Source: Butyriboletus loyo (taxonomy: Eukaryota; Basidiomycota; Agaricomycetes; Boletales; Boletaceae). Taken from it: a stretch of DNA of 64,000 nt. How positions within the stretch are numbered: the stretch's first letter is position 1; every line of letters starts with the position of its first letter. A program made the position numbers and the translations under genes. Below, piece by piece: positions 1-11,977 of the stretch. A model generated the notes under the pieces. The model was not told where the DNA came from. It saw only the letters and a program-made list of their open reading frames with translations, and did no database searches. The DNA is taken from NCBI GenBank assembly GCA_038093515.1, contig JBBPSI010000020.1:124001-188000 (forward strand). Reading direction: 5' to 3'.

Positions 1-637
1 TCGTGCCTGATCCACTCACCTGACGCGCCTACCACGTTCGTGGACGTAGAAGACGGCACTGGCAGCATGCATATTTGGGGTGTTGGACATTCGAGTGACT
101 GTGAGATCAGGTCGCAATTCAGAAAACGACTCGAGAGCGAGGTTGGGTCAGACCTTCTGGATACAAGATCAACATTAGGCTTGCCGTCCTCGCCAATACA
201 TATCCACCAGCTTGCGTCCGTATGTAGACAGAACATGCTTGATGTTCTCCTCTAACGTCTCATCAGCAACACAGGGGACAGATTCATGGATGCACTCGAG
301 GCCTTGATAAGCTATCTGTATTATGCTCTACTGCACGTAGGATGCGCAATCGGGACAAAGTTCTGTAAGTTTGTAGGTCAGCCGAGGAGATACAATGCGC
401 GATCGGAAGTTGCACAGTAAGACCGCGTTCAATGTCCACTGATTGGCTGGTCAATGCAACGATCAATGAGGTCGTCTAGCTGGAAAAAGAATAAGCGCCA
501 AAGACACGAGGCGGCCAGTGCGCGATGGAAAAGGAAGAAACGTGTTTCATGAATTCAACTCTCTCCGTACCACCACTCGGCTTCAACACCTTGCTTCTTG
601 ATTCTGCAAAACCTACTGATATATACCATTCGCAAGG
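1..637 (+). repeat. 5' flank of WD40 copy 1 with coding remnants
   Basis: This stretch is repeated upstream of all five WD40 copies (here, about 4960-5628, 23057-23600, 31982-32640 and 39917-40440). It carries short open segments that read well only piecewise: a DVEDGTG string near 43-63, SQFRKRLES near 115-141, and in the sister copies MLDVLLQ followed by LASNPGDR. The reading frame shifts between these pieces from copy to copy, so I take them as remnants of an older upstream gene or exon set rather than a working gene. No product is recognised. Confidence 0.6.
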
Positions 638-3071
638 ATGTCGTCAACGCAAGACAGTGCGTAGCAGTCCTCAGGAGTGACTGTACAATGCTGACAATTC
701 AGTAAGAAAATATGATAGTGCTTGATGGCGGCGACGAGCTTGGTGATGTGTGGGCACTGGCTTTCCACCCTGATGGAATACATTTATTGAGCGGGAGTGC
801 CAATGGGATTCGACGATGGCGAGTTGCAGATGGTAAACAGGTGGGAAAGCAGGAAATGGACTTGACTGGCGCCGTTTCTGTGTCAAAAGACCACAAATGG
901 GTGGTGAGCGGGACTCAGCGCAAGGGAGCAAGTGTATGGGACGCCGAAATCCAAGAAAAGGCCATCCATGTGGAGGGTACAAAGTGGGTGGCGACTGTTG
1001 ACATCTCGCCTGACAGTACCACGTTTGCCACTGGTACTGCCATAGGTGACCATGAAGCAAACATTTGGAACATCACCACTGGGAAGAGATTGGTCGGCCC
1101 ACTCCAACACGACGATAATCTTAACGGAATTAAATTCTCGCCAAGTGGTGAACACATCGCCACTGCCTGCAGTGACTCTCGGGTTCGCATCTTCGACAGT
1201 CGCAATGGCGACCAACTCATCACTATCGAGGCCAACATAGAACACACTTGGGTCTCAATCACTCCTGGGCCCCTTGCATGGTCGAACGATGGGCAGCAAG
1301 TTCTTGTTGCCTCTCGCGATAATAAAATTGTGGCTTTCGATCCAGCTACTGGGTTTCAACTGGCCGAGTCAGAGAAGGTTGAAGGAGACAAATACAGTGG
1401 GAGGCTTGCTCTAGCTGCCAATGGGAAGTTCCTCGCTACCTTCGCAGCAAGCACCATCTCGTTCTGGGATGCTTCAACACTTGCTCAGATTGGCCCAGCC
1501 ATTAAGGATAGTCAAGAAATACGGTCCATCGCTCTCTCCACAGATGGTGTCTATGTTGTCACTGGAGCAGATGATGGGAAAATCACGATTCGCAATCTCG
1601 GTGATCTCCTTCCAGACTCATATGGTCCATTTCATGTAAGTGCTTACACATGTGTGATGTTGGCATGTTGGATAATATACACATCGTTATTCCTCTGCTT
1701 TAGGCACCTACTGAAGAAGAAGCTGATAGCCCCCAGCAACTGACAACACCAAACCCGCCCGAGCCTGAGAGCCGCAGCAAAGTCGCAGATAATGATCTAC
1801 TCGAGGTACGAGTCTGTCGCTTTCTTTTTCGACGCTGGTTTTCATCACGGCATAAGGCCGAGGTGCCGACCAGTGCGCCTGAAGCCCTGTTCGATTTTGA
1901 TGAGGTCTGTGCTCATTTTACTGTACTCTCGCTTTCGTGTTGACGCCACTGCAGGCACCGTCTGCTGCATCCTCTATCCATCATCATCAGGGTGCGTCAG
2001 GTTCGTCTCAAGCCATGTCACCCCCGCTAGACCTCCTGATTGTATCCTCCCTTGTCCAGACGAACACCGCGATACTCCCGAGTCGTCTGGGGCCATCCGG
2101 GTGGTGAAAACTTGGCTGCAGGCAGTCATCAGGAGGGGTGACAGGAGCAACAGTTCGCATCATCCAGATCGCCCTTCCAGTGCGCCCCGTCGACCCGCCA
2201 ACTCCCCATCCCGATCCAACTCACCGGCGAGAGTGAATACTGCAAACCTGGGGCCTTCGTGGATGGCTGCAGCTAAGCGTAAGCCGGTGTGTATTCTCTT
2301 CTTCAGTAGACGAACTGTGTACCATGTGTCTGACGAACCATGTCAGCGAACGGTCGCATCAGGAATCCAACTCATAAAACCAGCCAAACAGGTTCGTCGA
2401 TTGTTTAGTCCGTTTGTCAGCATTGATGTTTATCCCGAGTCAGCCTAAAAAGGGTACCAAGGCTGCTGAGGCGAGCCCTTCGAACGTGGATGCCTCCACC
2501 AGCGGACAGAGTCCTGGAGATCCTACGAGAGCAGTTCCCGTATGTGTTTGTCATGGCGACAGTTCACGTCGAGACAACTCATGTTTTATTAGGCACAGCA
2601 AGCGAATGATGCATCTCAACCCTCGGTCGTGCCAACGGGGTTTCGTGTTGTGGTACGCGTTCACCGTGTCTGTTAATTTTGATTGTTTGGCTCACGGTGG
2701 AATACAGCAGGAGGAAGCAGGCAACGCTACGGTTGCAATCGCGTTCAAGTTACCCTTATGGATGTTGTGCCGGAGCTTGGTCAGCGAAGATGGGACGCAT
2801 TGATCGATGTATGCATGCATGCGACGTTGATGCACGAGCTTGGACATTTATTACGCCGTTCTCTGCGCGTGGGGTGAACTCGAAGCTGTTACGAGTAGAT
2901 ATCACTGTGTATATAGGAAGCAAACTTATACCCAGCTTGCCGCTCATAATTGAAGCAGAAGTCAACATCGTCGTCCATCATCTCAATTCGATGTTCCTGT
3001 CCGATGGCGTGATGGCTCCGCTCATTCGATTCCGATTTCGCACTGCACAACCCATACCTCGACACAAGTGA
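638..3071 (+). CDS. WD40 beta-propeller protein, family copy 1
   Basis: The gene encodes a stand-alone WD40 protein, presumably a protein-protein interaction scaffold; no partner or pathway can be read from sequence. Exon 1 is 638-656 (start MSSTQDK) and exon 2 is 707-1635, the whole propeller of about 310 residues with FHPDG, ISPDS, FSPSG and IWNITTG repeat signatures. Next come 1704-1805, 1857-1904, 1955-1991 and a Ser/Pro/Arg-rich tail beginning at 2060. Exons 1 to 4 keep phase. The exact 3' exons are uncertain: a plausible path uses acceptors near 2446 and 2699 and stops at 3071, but the unspliced frame stops at 2446-2448. The tail looks disordered. There is no NACHT or NB-ARC domain upstream. 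The family is like the WD40 proteins expanded in many agaricomycetes. The 3' end converges tail to tail on a fragment of the Pro/Ser-rich gene. Confidence 0.8.
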
Positions 3072-3534
3072 GCAAAGTGGAGTGAACATGGGACAATCAG
3101 AATACGTGAGTATTGTCGCGCACAAAAAAAACGTAATAGATCATTACTGGTTGTAGCTGGAGCGACTGAACGAAAGATGCAGCATTGCGAGACAGTGAGT
3201 TATCCCATAACAGACCCAATTACAACAAACCACTGATCTCGACCAGTGTGGATGGAGGCGCAACACATTCATCATGGACGAATGGACGTCGACACAACGA
3301 GCCTTTGGGCTAATCTGGTATTCCCGTCCAACGTCCACATAGAGTCGGATCTTCAGTCCTCGCGAAAAAAACGTGAATTATAAATCAATGCATTCGTCAT
3401 TAATAGTTGGTAGATGTGCGTGTGATCAGATTAATCCATAAATGAAGGGAAAGAAAAAACAGTCGACCCCCCATACCTGTGGTCCCCATGATCTATGATT
3501 CATTTTTGATGCATGGTCCCTATAATGATATCCC
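3072..3534. repeat. 3' flank shared by WD40 copies and Pro/Ser-rich gene
   Basis: This noncoding block lies between the tail ends of a WD40 copy and a Pro/Ser-rich gene or fragment. It recurs in the opposite orientation at about 20174-20617, 29092-29690 and 37010-37658. It contains the AT-rich stretch next to the Pro/Ser-rich stop (about 3480-3534) and the segment with the TGCATTGCGAGACAGTG motif. I see no gene in it. It marks the junction order of the duplicated unit. Confidence 0.75.
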
Positions 3535-4017
3535 CTACCCATTTCTATTGCTCGCGCCACCTACGTAGACGCCTTCGGCGGTCATGACGGCCGCGTGCCC
3601 GCCGGGTGTCAACATGGTCACGTTTCCCGCTGATGTCGCGCTTGCTGTGAACCCGGTATAGGTGCGGTAGAGGGCACGGGTCGATCCGGAGGACGAGGCG
3701 TGTGTGGACCAGAAAGAGTCGTAGGTGAGTGTGGCGGGGGCGATGGACGTTGGTGTGGAGGCAGCGGTGGAGGTGGGGATGGGCAGTTGGGAAGGGGCGG
3801 CGAGGTTATGTGACGCGGAGGCGGGGTGAGCGGTGGGGACGGCATAGATGGGCGTTGATGTGCCAAACAGGGGTTGAGGGGCGTACGCGGGAAAGGCAAA
3901 GCCAGGCTGTGGATGGCTCATGGGCGGCTGAGAGAGTTCAGCGTGGGGCGGGAAAGCACCAGGGATGGGGATGGGGACGATGGGCTGAGAGGCGGGTGGG
4001 GATGTCGACGTCGATGT
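3535..4017 (-). pseudogene. 3' fragment of the Pro/Ser-rich gene
   Basis: This is a minus-strand copy of the C-terminal part of the intact gene at 18944-20173. It reads from the SPPASQPIVPIPIP segment through PQPGFAFPAYAPQ and TYDSFWSTHASSSGS to the shared terminus GGASNRNG and stop. It lacks the first two exons and about half of exon 3. A short internal stretch around APISTTPTP is missing compared with the parent. Its upstream end is fused to a UGDH promoter and exon-1 fragment at about 4017. The frame stays open over 128 codons (3535-3921), so a fusion transcript is possible, but no proper start for this protein is present. Confidence 0.8.
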
Positions 4018-4154
4018 CGTAAATGTACTACAGCAGATCTTGTTGACGGTGGGTAAAAAATGATGGAGCCGAACGAGACCGAGCTCGAGATTTATAGGGC
4101 AAGGACTCGTTGCAATGAATCGACGTTTCGGTTCTGAAAATGGTGTTCAACATT
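4018..4154 (-). pseudogene. UGDH promoter and exon 1 fragment
   Basis: The reverse complement matches the promoter and first exon of the intact UGDH gene (about 44204-44343): the CCATTTTCAGAACCGAAACG stretch, the TATAAAT-like box, the TCTCGAGCTCGGTCTCGTTC segment, then the GTCAACAAGATCTGCTG part of exon 1 and the start of intron 1. The UGDH start codon is destroyed by a small change (ACCC in place of AATGCCC). Homology ends inside intron 1, where the sequence switches to the Pro/Ser-rich fragment. Confidence 0.8.
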
Positions 4155-4512
4155 ATGTACGACGCTCCTCTACCTCATGACCCTGGGCAGCGCCTCGCTC
4201 TGCTGCCTCCAAGACCGCATCGGGTCCTTTGCGGTCGGCAAAGCGTTCGACGCACTCCATGTCAGTCTTGATAACGCGACGGTAAACCCGGCTGTGTGGG
4301 GCGAGGGGGTGGACGGGTACGAGATGCAGAGGACGGAGAAGAATGTGAGGCAATTGTTGGAACGGTTTTTGTTTAGTGGGGATAATCGCAATGTGAGGCG
4401 GGTCGTTGTGCAGGGGGTTGTCATTGGGGGGGGAACATGCGAAGGCGTCGCGTCGAGAGTGAATGCGGAAACTCGAAAGAGAAAGGGGCGTTGGTTGGTT
4501 GGTTGGTTGTAG
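4155..4512 (+). pseudogene. C-terminal fragment of guanine deaminase
   Basis: An open frame of about 118 codons reads as the C-terminus of an amidohydrolase of the guanine deaminase family: TLLYLMTLGSASLCCLQDR, then IGSFAVGKAFDALHVSLDN and RFLFSGDNRNVRRVVVQG. In the family this part completes the barrel and the composite sheet domain; guanine deaminase converts guanine to xanthine. The catalytic N-terminal two thirds (HxH and HISEN segments) are absent, so it cannot be active. It is the best preserved of the four C-terminal pieces in the window; the others are on the minus strand at 24.2, 33.1 and 40.9 kb. It joins the UGDH fragment at about 4154. Confidence 0.75.
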
Positions 4513-5628
4513 GAGCGTTGCTGACGAACGATGTACGATTACGATCGTCGTCCGCTTGTTGTATAGGATGTCATCGTTTTACTACGGAGATGGGAGTTAT
4601 TTGGTAGGACCGGCCGTGGTCGAAAGGAACCGGTAGGTCTTTCCGTTAGCATTCAGAACCATCCTTGATGGCTTCCATGATGTGGTTTGTCTTCCGATGC
4701 TGGTCTCCCCCTCCGCGCTTCATAGACAGACTGTACATCGTATCCTCGAGAAGAGACATTCCTGGATGACCTGCATTTGTCCGTTTCCGTTTCTCAGCTG
4801 GCTTTAGTCACTTGGAGGAACCCTGTACTTTAAAGTGCTCAGAGGTGATGCATACGTCCCAAGTCCGGTTCGTAGTGCATACCATGCGTCATCACTTGTG
4901 AGGAAACCTATTTGTGGGTCTGACGCAAGTCAAGCAGCCATGATCGTAGATGTAATACTAGCTGGAAATCAATGACAACGTCACATTATGCCTGATCCAC
5001 CCACTTGATGCGTCTGCCACATTCATGAACGTAGAGAACGGCATGGCAGGATGCATATTTGGAGTGTTGGACATTCGAGGGGCTGTGGGATCAAGGTCGC
5101 AATTCAGAAAACGACTCGAGAGTGATCTCGGGCTACACCTGCCGGATACAAACCCGATGCACCCAGGCTTGCCGCCTTTGCCAATATATATCCACGAAGT
5201 TTCGCGTCTGCATGAAGACAGGACATGCTTGATGTTCTCCTCCAACATCTCGCCAGCAACCAAGGGGACAGATTCGTGGATGCATTCAAGGCCTTGATGA
5301 GCTATCTGGGCTAGGTTCTACTCCGCGTGGCACGCGCAATCGGGACAAAGTTCTGCAAGTTTGTAAGTCAGCCGAGGAGATAGAATGCGCGATCGGAAGT
5401 TGCACAGTAAGACCGCGTTCACTATCAATGTCCACTGATTGGCTGGTCAATGCAACGATCAATGAGGTCGCCTAGCTGGAATAAGAATAAGCGCCAAAGA
5501 CACGAGGTGGCTGCGCGACGGAAAAGGCAGAAACGTGTTTCATGAATCCAACTCTCTCCATACCACCACTCAGCTTCAACACCTTGCTTCTTGATACTGT
5601 GAAACCTACGGACACACCATTCGCAAGG
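4513..5628. repeat. Duplicated spacer and 5' flank of WD40 copy 2
   Basis: No intact gene is visible. The first half (4513-4960) corresponds to the spacer between the guanine deaminase fragments and WD40 copies on the minus strand (about 23600-24170, 32640-33115 and 40440-40900). The second half repeats the 1-637 flank, with the open pieces SQFRKRLESDLG and LPPLPIYIHEVSRLHEDRT. Small indels separate it from the other copies. Confidence 0.65.
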
Positions 5629-7809
5629 ATGTCGTCAACACAAGACAGTGGGTAGCAGTCCTTGGGAGTGACTGTGCAATGCTGACAATTCAGCAAGAAA
5701 ATATGATAGTGCTTGATGGCGGCGACGAGCTTGGTGATGTGTGGGCACTGGCTTTCCACCCTGATGGAATGCATTTATTGAGCGGGAGTAGCAATGGTAT
5801 TCAACGATGGCGAGTTGCAGATGGTAAACAGGTGGGAAAGCAGGAAATGGGCATCACTGGCGCTATTTCCGTGTCCAAGGACCACAAATGGGTGGTGAGC
5901 GGGACTGAGCACGAAGGAGCAAGTGTATGGGACGCCGAAATCCAGGAAAAGGCCATTCATGTGGAGGGCACAGACTGGGTGGTGGCTGTTGACATCTCGC
6001 CTGATAGTGTCGCGTTTGCCACTGGTACTGCCGAAGGTGGTCGCTGTACAGTAAACATCTGGAACATCACCACTGGGAAGAGATTGGTTGGCCCACTCCA
6101 ACATGACAACAATGTTGAAGGAGTTAAATTCTCGCCAAGTGGTGAACAAATTGCCACTGCCTGCTTTGACTCTCGGGTTCGCATATTCGACGGTCGAAAT
6201 GGTGACCAACTCATCACCATCGAGACCACCATGGGATTTGAATTCATCTCAACCACTCCTGGGCCCCTTGGATGGTCGAACGACGGACAGCAAGTTCTTG
6301 TTGCCTCTCCAGATAATCAAATTGTCGCTTTCAATTCATCCACTGGGTTTCGACTGGCTGAGTCAGAGAAGGTTGAAGAACACCAATCCAGTGGGAGGCT
6401 CGCTCTAGCCACCAATGGGAAGTTCCTCGTTACCTTCGCAGCAAGGACCATCTCGTTCTGGGACACATCATCACTTGCTCAGATTGGCCCAGCCATCGAG
6501 GACACTCACAAGATACGGTCAATTGCTCTCTCCACAGACTGCGACTATGTTGCCACTGGAACAGATGATGGGAAAATCATGATTCGCAATCTTGGTGAGC
6601 TCCTTCCAGACTCGTATGGTCCATTTCATGTAAGTGTTTATGCCTCTATGATGTTGACATGTTGCGTAATGTACACATCGTTATTACTCTGTTTTAGGCA
6701 CCTAGTCAAGAAAAAGCTGATGGCCCCCAGAGCCATGGCAAAGCCAGAGATGATGACCTACTCGAGGTACGAGTTTGTCACTTTCCTTTTCGACGCTGGT
6801 TTTCATCACAACATCAGGCTGAGGTGCTGACCAGCGCACCTCAACCCTTGTTCGATTTTGATGAGGTTTGTGCTCATCTTACTGTACTCTTGCTTTCGTG
6901 TTGATGTCACTGCAGGCACCGTCTGCTGCATCCTCTATCCATCATCATCAGGGTGCGTCAGGTTCGTCCCAAGCCATGTCACTGCCGCTAGACCTCCTGA
7001 TTGTATCCTCCCTTGTCCAGACGAACACTACGATACTACCGAGTCGTCTGGGGCCATCCGGATGGCGAAAACGTGGCTGCAGGCAGTCGTCAGGAGGGGT
7101 GACAAGAGCAACAGTTCGCGTCCAGATCGCCCTTCCAGTGTGCCCAGTCGACCCGCCAACTCCCCATCCCGTTCGAGCTCACCGGCGAGAGCGAATACTG
7201 CAAACCTGGGGTCTTCGTGGATGGCTGCTGCTAAGCGTAAGCCGGTGTGTATTCTCTTCTTCGGTAGACGAACTGTGTACCATGTGTCTGACGAACCATG
7301 TCAGCGAACGGTCGCATCAGGAATCCAACTCATAAAACCAGCCAAAGAGGTTCGTCGGTTGTTTAGTCCGTTTGTCGGCGTTGATGTTTATCCCGAGTCA
7401 GCCTAAAAAGGGTACCAAGGCTGCTGAGGCGAGCCCTTCGAACGTGGATGCCTCCACCAGCGGACAGAGTCCTGGAGATCCTACGAGAGCAGTTCCCGTA
7501 TGTGTTTGTCGTGGCGACAGTTCGCACAACTCACGTTTAGTAGGCACAGCAAGCGAATGATGCATCTCAACCCTTGGTGGTGCCAACGGGGGTGCATGTC
7601 GTGGTGCGCGTTCACCGTGTCTGTTAATTCTAATCCCTCGGCTTACGGTGGAATACAGCAGGAAGAAGCAGGCAACGCTACGGTTGCAATCGCGTTCAAG
7701 TTACCCTTATGGATGTTGTGCCGGAGCTCGGTCAGCGAAGATGGGACGCATTGATCGATGTATGCACGAGTTTGGACATTTATTACGCCGTTCTCCGCGC
7801 GTGGAGTGA
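5629..7809 (+). CDS. WD40 beta-propeller protein, family copy 2
   Basis: This is a paralogue of copy 1 with the same architecture. Exon 1 is 5629-5647, exon 2 is 5698-6629 (seven-bladed propeller, FHPDG, FSPSG and IWNITTG signatures). A short acidic exon follows after the intron ending near 6697, then the Ser/Pro-rich tail exons. Copy 2 has lost part of the exon-3 segment that reads TTPNPPEPES in copy 1. The tail includes a segment around TKAAEASPSNVDASTSGQS just after 7406. I place the stop at 7807-7809 if the last exon is read in the GRKKQATLRLQS frame; the 3' end is inferred. Shortly after the gene the shared 3' flank is cut off (about 7860-7880), so this copy lies at an edge of the duplicated region. 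Confidence 0.78.
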
Positions 7810-8602
7810 ACTCGAAGTCCTTGTGAGTGGATATCGTTGTTTACATGGGAAGCAAACTTGTACCCGGTTCGTGGTCCAGTCAACGTCGTCCTCTCGGTAG
7901 AAATGGGCCGATGCAAATTGCAAGTACAAAACCATGCACGCATCTTCTCAACGTGGATGGATCCCCCGCGATAACACCATATTCAGTTAGCGAGACATTC
8001 CAAGGCATAGCAGCGTGCCTAATTTCCAATTAGCGTGCAGACGCGGACTGAGATGTCTTTTCCACGTTCAAGATAAGGAGGCCAGAAAGTCGACGCTTGT
8101 CGTTTATTGGAACATAGGTAGCCCATCCCGGATTCCACTTGCGGGACACGTTCATTCGCATTCGGCGACACTGGATACTCTTTTTCTGAAAGAAGATGAC
8201 GGTTGTAGCAAAAGTTGTCGGTCCGATGAGAAGGCCGTGATGGATCGGAATCAAGTCCACTGACAGGATCACCAGTGTGGATGGAAGCGCAATGCCTCCC
8301 CTCAGCCACGGACACCGATCGCTGCTGCGTGCACAAGGCTATCCAGTAAACATTTGAACTTTGTTCACGATCTGTGCCGACGGATCACACCAGGCTGTGT
8401 TGCCTCCTGGTACTCCACAGGCTTGACACTTCAGCTCCATTTCCATTTCCACGTTCTCGTTTCCTTTTTTTCGTATGCGACGCTGTGCGGCGGGCTTTGA
8501 ACGCGCTGTGGCTTCGCCTGACTGGGATGAAGACGAGTCCCATAAGTACTCAAGATCAGGTCGTTGTACGATGTCGCTCCCACTCCCCCTCATAAATCAT
8601 CG
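7810..8602. other. Duplication edge and promoter region of MFS gene
   Basis: Similarity to the other WD40 3' flanks stops at about 7860-7880. The remaining 700 bp show only short, unconvincing open frames and no repeat of the duplicated blocks. The last 250 bp probably hold the promoter and leader of the MFS transporter gene, but I see no clear TATA box. Confidence 0.5.
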
Positions 8603-11238
8603 ATGAAACGTTTCTCTCGGAAAACAGACCCAAAGGACGCTCGGCCAGAGGATGTCGACGATGGATCAGGCACTCAGACTCGAGGTAAGTGGGAGAGCCC
8701 GGGCCCGGGATGGGCTCGTCAGCGTGCTGACCCGGCGGTCGTCCGCTGTTACACTACATACATACATAGATGCGCCTACCGAGGCTTCCGCTTCTCATCC
8801 GAAACCCGGTTTCTGGAAGTCGGTCGATTGGAAGTTGATGGTAGCGTTGGTCCTTCCCGTGACGCTGGAGACGCTCGATTATACAGGTATGTACGCTATG
8901 TACGCTCATTCGTCAACATTCGGTCACAATGGTCGTGCGTGTGGGTTCCCGCTCATGTGTTTGTAGTCGTCGCGACGGCACAGAGTCGGATTGCGGTCAG
9001 TGGTATAACGTTCCTTGTCGCCACCCCCTGTCGACTGACCTTTTTCACGCAGTCCGTCTTCAACGCGCTCTCGCTCGAAAGGTCAGTCCTGCTCTGTGAG
9101 GTAAAAAAAAAACGAATCCATTCAAATCCATCGTTTATTCACACCAGCTACATCGGTACATCGTATCTCCTCGCCTCCACCGTCTTCCTTCCCCTTTTTG
9201 CCTCCATCGCCGACGTTTATGGACGCCATTTCGGGCTTCAGCTCTCGTTGTTGTTTTTCCTCGTGGGGAGTGCGCTTAGCACGGGCGCAGCGAATATGCC
9301 CATGGTCCTCGCAGGGAGAGGTATCGCTGGCATAGGCGCCGCCGGGCTCCTCACTGTACGCTCCTTTCCTCGTCGTACCATTGTAGTCTCTCACATCTAC
9401 TTTACCGCGGTCTCTTCTCGTCCCCTGTTTTGGGCGGTCACAGATCGTTCGAACGCTCATGTCCGACACGGTGTCTCTCAACGAGAACAATATCCAGCAA
9501 TCGATGATGTTTTTGCTCTATTTTGTTGGTTTCAGCATCGGGCCTGTCGTTGGCGGGCTTCTTGTCGCGACCAGCTTTCGTTGGGTGTTTGCGATCAAGT
9601 GAGGCACTCTGACACCGAGAGCGACGCTTCGTTGTGTTCATCCTCGTTTTCATTTTCAGTTTGCCGTGCACCGTGCTCGCCATGCTCCTGTGCTTTCTCA
9701 TGCTCCGCAACCGAACTCACGTGCATGGTCCCAACAATGACGACGACAGACTCGAAGCCGCAACCCCGAATCCGACCCCGAGCTCTCGCCGCACACCGAT
9801 GGCCACCACCATGGACACTTGGGTCTCCAAACTCGCCCTGATCGACTGGGTCGGCACCTTTCTGTTCATCAGCGGTGGTGTCCTCGTCTTGCTTGCACTC
9901 AACTGGGGGCCGGACGACAACTGGAAGAGTGCACGGGTGATCGTCAACATCATCCTCGGTACACTCCTGATCGCGCTCTGCCTTTTCTGGGAAATTCTCC
10001 TTGAACGACGGTCGCCCGACGGCACCAGCACTGGCCCGACCAGCCAGATCCGCACCAGGTACACGGCCGTCTTCCGCGCACGCCCGATGCTCCCGATCGA
10101 GATGTTCACCTCATACGACATGTGCGTGTTACAATACGGCGCGTTCATCTCGGGCATCGTCATGTTTGTCATGTTTTATTTCGTGGCGATCTTTGCGACG
10201 GTGGTGACTGGGCTCCCGCCTGCTCAGGCTGGGATTCAATTGCTTTACTTCTCGCCGGGTCTCGTGCGTGTTTCTCCACCCCCGTATATGCGTGTGTTCG
10301 TTCGTTGACGGATGGGTCCCATGTTGTGAACAGGGAGGAGGGTCGTTGCTCTCGATTCGGATGATCAAGTTGTTCAGACAGGTTCGTCGATGCCGATGGT
10401 ATTGTCGTGAAAGGAGAGAACGAGCGCTCAGCCGTGTTTGACGATAGCCCATATATCCCATCGTATTTGGGAACGTGATCATGACGGTCGGCGTAGGACT
10501 GATCCAGATGGCCATACAGCGAAACATACAAAGTCAAGTGAACGGGTGAGTTTCGGAACCTACTTTGCGTCTGCATCTGCATCGTGTCGTCTAACCGGCG
10601 GTTCCTGCGTCACAGATTCATGGCGATGGTGGGCGTCGGCGTCGGCATGACCGCCACCCCGTTGGTGATCCACGCACGATTCACGAAACCGAACCATGTC
10701 GCGATCACGAACGCGATGCTGTTGTTTGTCCGTTTGCGATCACTCTGTCGTTCTCTCTCGTGTACTCACCCGCTCCCACCCTTCTTTTTTGGGGGGTTTT
10801 TTTTTTTTTGGGGGGGGGTTGTTTTTCTAGTTCCGCGCGTTCGGGGGTACGGTCGGTCTCGCCCAATGCTTCACGATCCTCGACGCCAAAGTGAAGGACT
10901 ACGTTGGCGCGCAACTCGTTTCGCTCGCCGAGACTGGCGCGCTCTCCGCGTCGGACCTCGCTACGCTCGCGTCGCTGTTCGACAGCGGGGGGTTGTCATC
11001 GGTGACGAGTTTGGATGGGTTACCGAGCGCGGTGCAGGGCGTGGTGAGGGATGCGTTTTTGGATGGGGTGAGGTGGGCTTTCCTGTCGTTGATGCCTTGG
11101 TTGGGGGTGGGGTGTTCGGCGTCGGTATTTTTGGGTCGGATCGAGGATTCAGATAAGGCTAAGGTGGGGGAGGGGTGTGATGTGGAGCTCGCGCAGGCGA
11201 GGCCCGCCGGGGGAGTTGTCGAAGCTGGGACGGGTTGA
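8603..11238 (+). CDS. MFS transporter, DHA2 (14-TM) drug:H+ antiporter type
   Basis: Eleven exons give a 629-aa polytopic membrane protein: 8603-8684, 8770-8886, 8967-8995, 9053-9081, 9148-9355, 9444-9598, 9660-10263, 10334-10381, 10448-10545, 10616-10727 and 10831-11238. All phases close and the CDS is 1890 nt. TM1 carries ETLDYT-VVATAQSRIA, which matches the LDxTIVxxA motif of DHA2 exporters. The ADVYGRHFG loop is the MFS signature between TM2 and TM3, and GRGIAGIGAAGLLT and GFSIGPVVGGLL are motifs of TM4 and TM5. Family members export drugs, siderophores or small metabolites at the plasma membrane or vacuole; the substrate cannot be read here. An upstream in-frame ATG at 8564 is a possible alternative start. 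Intron 10 contains a long T/G homopolymer tract. Confidence 0.92.
10785..10826 (+). repeat. Alternating T-run/G-run tract in intron 10 of MFS gene
   Basis: The 3' part of MFS intron 10 is built of long homopolymers, about T6, G6, T13 and G10 followed by another T run, just before the acceptor at 10829-10830. The T run could serve as a polypyrimidine tract; the G runs are unusual there and could fold as a G-rich structure in RNA. Sequencing slippage is also possible. Confidence 0.9.
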
Positions 11239-11430
11239 GATCATTTATCACTGATATCGTGATGATACCCGAGTGTCGTTTACATAGGAACACCGTTAAT
11301 TTACTCGTGCTCGATACATTTCAATGCACAATCGACTCGTCACGTACTAATCTACTTCCCGCCCGTGCTCGTACAAGATCTGCTCTCCGAACCAAGACTT
11401 GTTGTAAACCGTCGAACGTCCAGGACACGT

Positions 11431-11977
11431 CTATTGGCTAGGTCCTTTCGGTGCTCCCCACTTCTCGACGATCGTCACCGCCTCATCAAACAAGACCTTT
11501 TGCTCCTCCGTCGGATACGGAATCCCTTCTCCCGCCTTTACCCCCGATTTGCGTAGATCCTGCAACTTGGTCGCATCTGTGACCTGTACGATGCTCGTGT
11601 TCCTCCCATAAATGTCCTGTGCGCCGACATGCTGAGTCGGGATCTGGGCGAGGATCTCTTGGAGGCGGATGATGGACTTGGCATAGTCGGAGACGCGGAG
11701 ATTGCGTTCGACGATGAGTTCGAGGTCGGGGGTGCCGCGATCGCGATCGTGTCTGGAGATGATGAAGATGCTGCTTCGGGGGGCGCGGGTGATGAGATAG
11801 CGTTCGGTGGGCGTGGGCGGGGCGAACCCGCCTTCGATGCCTGTGAGGGAGAGGGGGAGTGGGAGTTATATGTCAATGATCGGATGGATAGAGAGGGGGG
11901 ATATGTTTACCCTTCTGAACGATGAGGTTGAAGGTTTCGGTGATGGTTTCGGTTGAGGGTGTGGTGAGTTGTGCCAT
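11431..11977 (-). CDS. Conserved-looking 158-aa protein of unknown function
   Basis: Two exons on the minus strand (11911-11977 and 11431-11840; intron of 70 nt with GTAAAC donor) give 158 residues starting MAQLTTPSTETITETF and ending at TAG. The middle reads ERYLITRAPRSSIFIISRHD and then LIVERNLRVSDYAKSIIRL, suggesting a small alpha/beta protein. No signal peptide or membrane segment is seen. I do not recognise the family. It converges on the MFS gene with fewer than 200 bp between stops. The model is supported by phase closure and by a good start context, not by homology. Confidence 0.7.
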
